From positions 20,566,606-20,630,605 of the forward strand of contig CAXKWD010000003.1 of the NCBI GenBank assembly GCA_964059195.1: DNA of 64,000 nucleotides, given 5' to 3'. The translations under genes were made by a program, and so were the position numbers. Source of the DNA: Ectobius pallidus (lineage: Eukaryota; Arthropoda; Insecta; Blattodea; Ectobiidae). The notes below the pieces were generated by a model. The model was not told where the DNA came from, ran no database searches, and saw only the letters and a program-made list of their open reading frames with translations. Each line of letters opens with the position of its first letter. Within the stretch, counting starts at the first letter, position 1. Positions 1-10,500 of this stretch are shown piece after piece.

Positions 1-363
1 GCTTGAACACAGTATACTGAAATGCTAGAAAAAGTTGACACAGAATTTTGAAATCATTCATCTTGCCCCTAAGTATTAACTAACCACCTCCCATGTGCTG
101 ATCTTATATTTTTCTTTTAAGTAGCCTATTGGCAGCATGATTAATCATGACATTTCTTTTCCATGTCAACCTCCTTTGCAAGGTGCCCACCCTTCTCAAA
201 ACATATTGTCAGGTCAATGACCAATCCACTGTTCTCTCTGTTCATTACAACAACATATGCATGTTTGATGGAGCTTTCTATTGACTGGCATTACTGTCTC
301 AACACACTTTCTAACTTCTAATTTGTACTTTTAATCTAGAACAAAATAACTTACCCACATATA

Positions 364-875
364 CAGGGTGGAAGTGGTATAAGTGCAAAAATTTTGACAG
401 TGTGTTCCTTGGGTAGAATACAACACAAAATGCTAATAACATTTTGTGATTAAGTGCACGGTTACTGACATAATGAGCCCTGAAACCTCTGCAATGTGGC
501 AACTGTGCATAGACAATCGGACGAAGCAACACCTCCTTCTGAAGCCAGGGAAAGCAGAGTACCTGCTCTAGCAGTGTTGTCATATGTCGCTATCTGAATT
601 ATGAAAAGTGTTAATATTTGTATTTCATTTACATGAAAACCATCAACTGTATAGCAAAACTGCAAAGGAAAAAAAAAATATTCCTAATAGATTTACTTCA
701 TTAAATCATTAAAAATTAGGATAGTATGAATGATACTTATTGAATAAAGCAGGAGTAAACATTTTAGGCAAAGACCTTTTTATCTCTAAAAGTATTCACT
801 TCCAAACAAAATGTTATTTGCAATTTGTGTTGTATTCTACCCAAGGAACATGCTGTCAAAATTTTTACTTCCACC

Positions 876-878
<3 letters not shown>
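364..878. mobile_element. TA-flanked TIR element (Tc1/mariner-like MITE)
   Basis: Inverted termini of about 80 bp begin CAGGGTGGAAGT and end with its complement, each flanked by TA. There is no transposase frame inside. The right end runs into a (TA)n tract at 878-905. Confidence 0.75.

Positions 879-905
<27 letters not shown>
878..905. repeat. (TA)n microsatellite
   Basis: About 13 TA units immediately beside the TA target of the adjacent TIR element. It could be the original TA-rich target. Confidence 0.9.
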
Positions 906-911
<6 letters not shown>

Positions 912-1024
912 TCTTTCGTTTATTAATTGCCAAATATACCAGATATTTTCTTATTATCTTAGACATTCTAAATTTGTAATTTTTGTGATTTATATATATT
1001 TACTTCAACATTATGAAGCAAGAA

Positions 1025-1340
1025 CACATTCAATAAAACAAAACAAACGGAAAATACTCACTTATCAGGCCTTTGTACAAAGTGTTCTACCGTATGGTTC
1101 AGAAACTTAGATAATATTAGTGAGCAATAATCAAACTAAATTGTTAAGAACAAGGTATAAAACAACTGTCTTTGGGAAATTATGGGTGTGAGGAAAAACA
1201 TTCCAGAGATGATTATAGGCATGTTAAAAGGATGTCACATTAAAGGATTCCTAAGAAGATTATATGTACTGGAAACCAAAGGGAAATGAAGAAAAGGAAG
1301 ACCTAACTAAGTATAAGCAAAACTGTAACACTAGGCAAAG
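1025..1340 (+). pseudogene. Decayed LINE reverse-transcriptase C-terminal fragment
   Basis: A broken frame holds SVLPYGSET, the signature (YGSET/W) that follows the RT domain in many insect LINEs. The frame breaks soon after and no endonuclease or RT core remains. Confidence 0.45.
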
Positions 1341-1414
1341 AAAAAGCATTGTATTGTGGAATATTTCTAATAAAAAAAAAGAAAACAATTAAAAAATAGT
1401 CAAAAAACACTTAC

Positions 1415-1552
1415 GGAACTTCTTTGATTTTAACTCGCTTGATAGGCTTCTGAAATGTACGGGGGGGCTTCAGTGGATATGAATTGCTTTCACACCAGCC
1501 AACTGGAAAAATGTTGTGTGAATCCATACTTACGATGTGGTTTGGGTGAAAG
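1415..1552 (-). CDS. Sfmbt: Sfmbt exon 9 (end of MBT repeat 4)
   Basis: Acceptor atgttgcag, donor gtaagt. It encodes HPNHIVSMDSHNIFPVGWCE, completing the fourth MBT repeat, then a basic stretch KPIKRVKIKEV. It ends two bases into a codon, so a further exon lies left of 1415, probably outside the window. Confidence 0.88.
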
Positions 1553-4500
1553 CTGCAACATACAATATTCATACAGTTTAAGGATAGATATATAAGCATT
1601 CATGAGCTACAGATTATTGTCTCTGTTGGACACTACATGAGAATATTATAGGAGAAAAATTCCTCCGGCACTGGGACTTGAACCCAGGACCTTTGGCTAT
1701 TCGCGCCAATGCTCTACCAACTGAGCTAAGCCGGAGCTCAATTCACAGCGCCAGATGGAACTTCTCTCCTATGACTGATTGCCCTAATGGTCTACCTCAC
1801 AGACAGACAAGTTATGTCATATGCAGTACTGTGCGGCACACTAAGCAGTGATTTTTGTGACCGGGCTCCCACTGTTATTGTACAGTTAACATTCAAGATA
1901 GATATATAAGCATTCATGAGCTACAGATTATTGTCTCTCAGTCATAGGAGAGAAGTTCCATCTGGCGCTGTGAATTGAGCTCCGGCTTAGCTCAGTTGGT
2001 AGAGCATTGGCGCGAATAGCCAAAGGTCCTGGGTTCAAGTCCCAGTGCCGGAGGAATTTTTCTCCTATAATATTCTCATGTAGTGTCCAACAGAGACAAT
2101 AATCTGTAGCTCATGAATGCTTATATATCTATCTTGAATGTTAACTGTACAATAACAGTGGGAGCCCGGTCACAAAAATCACTGCTTAGTGTGCCGCACA
2201 GTACTGCATATGACATAACTTGTCTGTCTGTGAGGTAGACCTTTAGGGCAATCAGTCATAGGAGAGAAGTTCCATCTGGCGCTGTGAATTGAGCTCCGGC
2301 TTAGCTCAGTTGGTAGAGCATTGGCGCGAATAGCCAAAGGTCCTGGGTTCAAGTCCCAGTGCCGGAGGAATTTCTCCTATAATATTCTCAATTTAAGGAT
2401 ATTTATAATAAAGTATTTTATCCATGTAAAGATTTATTGTGAAGATGTACGTTACAGTAGGCTGAACAGATTTTTTAAGATCCAACAGGGGACATCAACA
2501 AAAATAAAATTCAACATACAGTAAAGGTGCCTAATTTTGCAGAATTGGAAAGCTTAAATAGGGAACACTAAAATATTAATATTAAATATACTGTACATTA
2601 ATCACATTACAATACAGAAATATCTTTAATATATTATTATAAAAATTAAAACTCTAATATACACATTATACAGAAATGAGTCAAAGATCTGTTTAAAAAA
2701 ATAGAAAAGCTTCACACTAAGTTTTCACATGAAAAATAAATTTTGATTTTACAAGGTAGCTAAGCAATGTTTTAAGTCCCATTCTTAACTCTTTATCAGA
2801 TTATCCAGATTGATTTCATTCTGGAGAAAAGTCTTTTATCGGGTAAAATATTACCTGGAAGACACATGATAAATGACATTAAACTAAAACTAAACTCCTT
2901 GGTGCTACATCTCTGAAGGGACTAGGCCTACCACCTGACCGCTGCATCATCTACCATAGACAGATGGCAGGATTGGGGGGTATGTGGTCAGCATGCCGAT
3001 ACCCACGGTCGTTAATGGTGGTTTCCATGAACGGAGCCATACTACTCTATCAAGCAGCTCCTCAATTTGAATAACGAGGCTGAGTGCACCCCATTCCAGA
3101 CCTCCCAACCTCAGAAAAATCCGAGGAGGTACTGAGGATCAAATCCAGGCTGACGGATCTGTGATCAACAATGCTAACCACAATACCATGCAGGCAGTCA
3201 GATAAATGACACTATTTTCAGAAAATTTTGAAATGAGAGAGATTTATCGGTACATAACGTAAAGTCTGTAATTTTGTTGTTCCAGTATATGGATGGCATA
3301 CCTGTCGGTGGATTCTAGATGGATCCACAGGAGATGCTCAATGATTTTGGTAACAGTTGCAGCACATATCAGGTTCTGGTTTTCAGGATTTACAGCTTCT
3401 AGTTTCATGCCAGGTGCAAACCCCAGCTCTTCAGCCTTTTCTCTGTGAGGGAAACAGGTGGCATGGGCTGGAATAGACTTTGTCTCCTTCAGGTACTCTG
3501 CCCAGTCGAACTCCTCCTTGCTTGTTGTCCAGCCTCGGGGATGAGTTAGCCGCAGTTCATGTTCCTGAGCCCAACCTGGTGTGAAATGGATAACTGGAGA
3601 CTTAATTCTGTTACACTTATTATTGTGTTAATGAAGAGGAAAGCAAAACTTAGGCACTACAACACAGTTGTAAAGCCAGAAGGTCTATATGCCTCAGAGT
3701 GCCTCACATTGAATAAAAAAGGGGAGCTTCAAGAACTAAAAAAAAAAAAAGGAGAGGAAAATCTTGAGAAAAATTCTAGGACCACAGAGGACTGCTGATG
3801 GGACATGGAAGAACAGGAAAAATGACGACCTCTACAAGCACACCGAAAAAATCAGTCACCATGCGGAAATGTAGGTTGAAATTCTATGGACATGTGGCGA
3901 GAATGGATGAGAACCGGCTGACTAAGAGATATTCCAATACATTACTGGACTGAAAACATCTATGAAGTGGGTAGAAGAGGTAAAAAAAGATGCAGTGGAA
4001 AGCGGACTTACAGCAGACATGACTCACAACAGAAAAGAGTTTAGAAACAGAGTTGACCGCATCAAAACATTCAAAGAGAAAACACCAAAATGTAGGCCCA
4101 AGCAGGTAATATATTGGACAATGGGCAAATGGGCAAAAGGAGATATGATAATAATGTATAGTTATTTGTATGTGTGGTGAAGTATTTTAAATCTCATATT
4201 ATAATAATATATTAATATTAATAGGAAGATATTATTTTAGCAATGAGGGTAATATAAACAACCCAACAGCTCACAGCTGACAAAAAGCCACACAAAGCAT
4301 GACTATTGACAGTGGCACGACGATCGATATATTATAATACAGAGACTGCTTCACTACAGGCTCTCTTGCTTACAATGACAGATATATTGTAAGTTTTATT
4401 CACTTTGTGTTTTTTTTAATTGTTATTAGTTTTTGTTATTTTTTGTTAATACGCAAAAAAAACAAATCTTTCATCTAGAACTTTTTTGTTATTATCTTTG

Positions 4501-7500
4501 CATTTAACCATGTCTTTTTACCCTTAAAAGTGAATAACTAAATTGCAAAATAACTCAAATTAAAAAAATAATGCAAATTCCACGATTTTTGCAAAATAAA
4601 ATCATTTTTCATTCAATTTTGAAAGTCGAACCTCTTTTTTTCCAGTCTGAAATTAATTTTATCCGTTAGCACCATCTGCCATGTTTTTTTCTTAGTTTGA
4701 ACTGGACAAGTTTTAAACTCATTGACGAAACTGCTCTGATTTACCATCAGTGTTTATGTGATTAGTTGCAAATGCACTGTAAATCGTTTTAAACAAGCCA
4801 TCAGTTCCAATGGTACCCAACCATTGAATAATGCAACTTAGTGAGCTAGAAAGGAGAATGAGTCGATTGATTTCAGCGATGCAATGCACAAGAGAATGCG
4901 CTGAGTTTAAAAGCAAAGTGCCCACATGATTATCAAAAGGGAAACACGTCACAGCTAAACCATGTTGATCCCTATAGCCTTCAGGAATTGGACATTTCCC
5001 AAAGACTATGTGTGATAGTATGCATTGGCTGGATAGTTCATGTATGTGCAGTTAGCAGTACAAGAAGATATTTTAGCTAGGGATTAAAGAAGAGAAAAAA
5101 TTGAAAAATGATATTTAATGATACGTAAATGTATTTAAAAGATGTATGGTGTATATTAAGGTTGAGGAGACTGCAGTATTGTAGATTATCCAAATAAATA
5201 AATAAATAATTAAATCATGTGACAGCTGAAAGTAACCTAGGTGGACAGTATATGAGAGGGGAAGACTGATCAATTACTAATCAAATCGCTTTACAGGTGG
5301 AATGACACAAGTGATATGTTTACATGCTCTGGAACTTTAAGGAATCGATAATAATCACAAATTCTCAGGAAATCATCTGGGTGAGGTCATAACATTCCAA
5401 TAATAATTATACTAATAACTGATATAATAAATTATCCAATACATAATTACTTGACCTCAAGAATTTTAGGTACAAAACACCTAAAATAGATTACTGAATT
5501 AAAAGAAGCACTAAAGTTTTAAAAAAATAGGCACAAAACAAGGAAACGGCACTAAATTATTAAAACAAAATACTAAATTTGAAAACCAATTATGTATGAA
5601 TTACCAATTGGCAGATATCAAGAACAAGAGAAAAAATGTGAAATAAATTATATATATATTAAATAGGCCTACTTGACACTACCTGTAGGGAAGATATAGG
5701 GAAGTTGTGCTGTGCAGAGCCAGTAGGATTCCTCCAAATCATCTGTCTCCATGGAGGAATGACTGTCAATCTGCACCAAGAAGTGATAGGGGGTGAACAC
5801 TCTGACCACACTTGCTGGACAAATCTCCACCATGTTGCGAGGGTGTACAGCCTCCAGCTTCATTCCTACAGTGAAGGTATGCAGTGGGATGTTGTAGTAG
5901 TTATTCTGTAAAGAAACAACAATCTATGTTATTAAGTGTCAGAATGGTAATGTCTGAAACTGCACGGTGGATGGGAAATATGTCCGTCTGCCTGTATGTA
6001 TGATAAGTGAAATACATTTGACAAGTAGTAAGTAGTCAATTTAATGAAGTAGAGAGTGCTCTTGAAGATAATGTGTTTAATATTATTTCACTTTCATTGT
6101 GTCTTAACAATTTTTTATTGATTTCATGGCATCAATAGGCTATTGTAAATAAGAGTTTATTTGCATTTTGAAAATGAAATGAAGCTCATAAATTAATATT
6201 TGTGGTTGTTGAAGCTTTTATTCCATAAAATTAACATCTTTTTTTTATGAAATGAAATAAAAATAGTGAAAAATATGCTGAATTATTATAAAAGAAATTA
6301 CGAAATCTGACAATTACACAAAAAATAACTCTTATGGTTATTTAACAAAAAATGTGTCGTCAAAATTGGCCTATGATTTAGAGACATGATTTTGTTACAT
6401 TTACGCAGATATAAGTTCCATCAACCTATGATGGGATCAAATCTATGAAATCTAGAACAGAAGCCATTACTATCCCACATATCAAAAATGACAAGACTTT
6501 CATGAAACTTAGTATACACACTTATAACGTCCATAGGAAGAACACTATTGATTTTGTACCAAATTGGTTTACTGGTACCGGAGTAATGACCAACTAACAG
6601 TTTAAAGAGTTTTAATCATCAATACACTATAAAGCCACGTGGCTAACTCACTCACTGATATATCTAATTGTTTCCCAACTTCTAGATGAGCCAGAAACTT
6701 GAAATTTGACATACTTATAACTTATAGCCTATAACTGACGGAAACATTCCAAAAAGATCCAATTTTTCATTTTTTATCAAAGGTAATACCACGAGAGTTT
6801 ATGAGTTTATCGATAGATTTCTGATAGACAGGCTATATTTTGCAGACAGTATTTTGCATGCAGTTTTATTAATATGTGGTATATCAATGTAACAGTAAAC
6901 CTCATGTAAAATACAATCTGCTACAATATTTTTATATGAAAGTTTAACTGAATAATAACTATAATATAAAAAATAATAAAAACAATAATAAAATAAGCAA
7001 TAAATTAATAATAACAATAATAATAAAAGTGATGATGATATTGATTATAATAACACCAATAGTAATAATAAATAAAAATAACATCCATTACAATAAATTT
7101 ATTTAGCCTGGTAGAGAAAAGGTCATGAACAGGGCCCGGATTCTAATGACATGTCATCTTTTTATTGATGCTGCCTAGATATTGCCAACTTGTAGATAAA
7201 TCTTAATCATGGCCCCTAGATTACAGAAATGCATTTTTATTAGGTCATTTTTTGTCATTTTATGCAATTTTATATTTTTAGGGCATTTATTTCAATCTTA
7301 CATAATTATTTTGTCATTTTCGTATCATTTGCTTCCTTATTTTGTCATTTTCATGCATTTACTTTAAATAAATGACTAGGTTACTACCTAGGTATAATGC
7401 AACATTTTTGTGGAATCTACTTTAAAACAATTTTCTATTTTTCTTCTCAAAAGCTCCAATCAAGAACAAAGTTTTTAGACCTACAATATCCTTTCTACGT

Positions 7501-10500
7501 TTATAGTTTTTAGAATTATGTACAAATTAGTCTATATCTTTGTGTGCACAGTAATAATTTTTATAAATAAAATATTATTAAGTAATTTTCTTTCAAATTT
7601 AGGATCATTTTATAGGTCATTTTTCAAACAATTTTAGGTCATCAGAATCCGGGCCCTGGTCATGAAGCATATATCCTGTGGAGGTTTATCATTGTATAGC
7701 ACAAATAATGGTGGTTTATGAGAAACAAAGGAAATAATCCCTATGGCTCTGTTATCTAGAAAACTATGTACTGAATATAGGTCTGATTAATATTACAGGT
7801 AAAATCTACAGTTGGTAAGTTCATGTGAGTATTTAAAGAAAACTGACCTCAAACAAATCTGGTGGGAGAGGCATGCGCCGTGCATCTTCTTTAGCCATTT
7901 CCAAGACGGCCTCCCACTCCTCTTTGCCATGATGAGAACTCATGTGGCTTGGCTTCTGCAAAGACCAGGGGGCTCCTGAAATTCAGACATCATACATGAT
8001 ATCTACACACTTTTTAAAGTGAATACTGGGTTAAATTTAATTTACTATACACACTTTTATGCTTCACTTACCATTATTTTGGTATGGATAATTTCAAGGA
8101 GAGTTAACATTGTATTTAAAAATATGGAGGAAGCTCCATGAAACGCATCATACCAAAATAATTGTAAATGAAGCATAAAAGTGTGTACAGTCAACTCATA
8201 TAGTAAATTAAATTTATTATACAGTGAGTCCCACGCAAGAGTTGGCCAATGAAGCGGGTTTCTGCGTCGCGGTGGGCAAAGCTCTGACTCACGAGCGATC
8301 GGGTGAAATATCTACGCAAATAAAGCCGCGATCGGTGTAATGATTCAGGTTCTCACATTTACAGTTGGAATTAAAATGAAAATAACCATGTACCTCATCA
8401 CAAGAGATGTTGGAAATGTTCTCCTCTTGCATCCACACAATACTGGCATCTTTTTAGGAAATTTTCTTTCACATGCATAAGTTCAGCTTCCGAGACAGAG
8501 TTAATTTCTCTTGTGATATTGTCTTTAAGTTCGTCTAATGTATGGGAAATTGACCTATACACTTTATTTTTCAAGTTTCCCCACAAATAATAGTCACTTA
8601 CAAATCTTTTATTTGTACGTTTTATTTAAGACAATAAACTTTCAAGACAAAATATCTTGTCACAAGATTTCTGTCATGATGCAGTTACAAAATGCTATCC
8701 TTACCTTTCTCTCCTGTCCATCCTATAGGAAACAGGCGTGGATCACTGTAGAATAACCAGAAGTCTGGGGATGAGGAATCTGGAGTATCATAGCGCAAGA
8801 GCAATCTCCCTCCTACATTCTCAAGTATCTATACAACAAATAAAATAAATAAACAACCTTATTTAGATGAGCTGCACCAGGAAATGTTTAAATCAGTAAT
8901 GATGCTCTCACATAAAGCATCAAGCAAGCTACCAACTGACTTCAAGTGCTGGCTCAGTTAAAATTAATAACCTTGTCATGTGTGACATCAGTTGGCTGAA
9001 AGAAATTATTCAATAGAAAATAGCTAATATTTTTACTCAGAACAAGAAAGGAATTTTATACTACTTACATTAATATTTTACTCAAACACTATATAGGTAA
9101 TATGTAGGGTTCAGATGTTTATGACATGTCATATTTTTATCCTGACCTCCATTCTCGCCGCAAACACAAATTAAACCCTTATTATCCTAATTGGATTGTT
9201 TTTATTTTGCATATAAAGTCATATTTTGGTAATTTCTGTTGTCTTGGTCATAATTTTGCCATATTTGTAATTTAACGTCATATTTAAGTTATAAAGTTGG
9301 TAAAGGATCACAATTATATGGTGTAGGACATGCTTGAGTTATATTTGAAATTTATTTAATTAATTTAATGTTTATGGCAAATCAATAGTAACTTAAATTT
9401 TAAAATTAATGCAATTGTTCATATTTTATAGGGACATGCAAGATCTACAAAACATTACGAGTATTTGGAGCTGGCGAAATGAGCAAACAGGAGCAAATCC
9501 TTTAAAAATGGAAGTTTATTAGAAGTAAAACTGTAATTCATCATAATTGTTTAAAAAAGTTAATATCTAATTGAATTCATGTGATGTAAGATTTTAGTGT
9601 CCTTAAGCGTTTTAAATTGGAACCTTTATTTTTTTAAAGTTATTTTATTAGGTCATATTTAGGGTTTTTTGCATCATATTCAGTTATTTTATTAGGTCAT
9701 ATTTAGGGTTTTTGGGTCATATTCAGTCATTTTTAAGGGCATATTTGTAGTAATATTTTTCCACTTTTTTAGGTCATAAACATCCAAACCCTAATAATAA
9801 GTTTTATGTTTCGAGTTGTGAGGCTATGTAGCACTCTGTATTAACCTTTTTACTGCTACCGACATTCAAATTCATCATTAAAAATAAAAAAATATAGCAG
9901 AATTATAAGATTAATACAATAATGCATTATGTTAGCACAATGGTGACTGAACAGCTGTGCAGGTTGACCATCAGCTGTGCTTTAAAGCTGCCACTTTCTC
10001 TTGGTTTAAATACCTGTACTTATCTCATATTAAACAAAAATATGTTTGAATAAAAATTTGTTACTGTAATCAATAGAACTGCCAAAAATTCTTCAACGTA
10101 CGGCACTGCCCAATTTTTAAAAATTAATAATTATAAATTTATAAAACTTGGATTTGAATTTCATTGTTTATCAGCATGTATGGGAACTCAAAGCTCAAAT
10201 ACTATTTTCAGTATCATTTTAATATAATTTTACTTTGTTCTTATGTTGGCAATTTTGCAGCTTTCGGGTTATTGTGAATACGTCCCTTATTTTTAGCATT
10301 AACATCTGGTAACTCTGTTCTTGCCTCACTTGCAACATGGGCTTATCAATAATGCCTACCGCTGCAATAATATGATCCCTTAGGCCTCTATATGTGATCA
10401 ATATGACACAATAAAACCAGTTTTGTGCGACTTTAGTACAGTGAAGTTATTCTTGTATTTGTGCATATTGTTTGTATTATGTATATATGAAAATTGAGAA

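Larger units (their letters stand above)
1587..2391. mobile_element. Compound tRNA-like element, one minus and two plus copies, in a 10-bp target duplication
   Basis: Flanked by TTTAAGGATA at 1577-1586 and 2392-2401. Inside are a ~314-bp unit with a tRNA-like head repeated in tandem on the plus strand, and an inverted copy on the left, so that much of the insert folds on itself. It lies in the Sfmbt intron between exons 8 and 9. The target duplication and internal Pol III boxes point to a SINE-type retroposon. Confidence 0.75.

Noticed and set aside
1664..2366. Functional tRNA-Phe(GAA) genes
   Set aside because: The cloverleaf is good, but base 33 is C and the 7-66 pair fails. The copies lie within a retroposed repeat with a target duplication.
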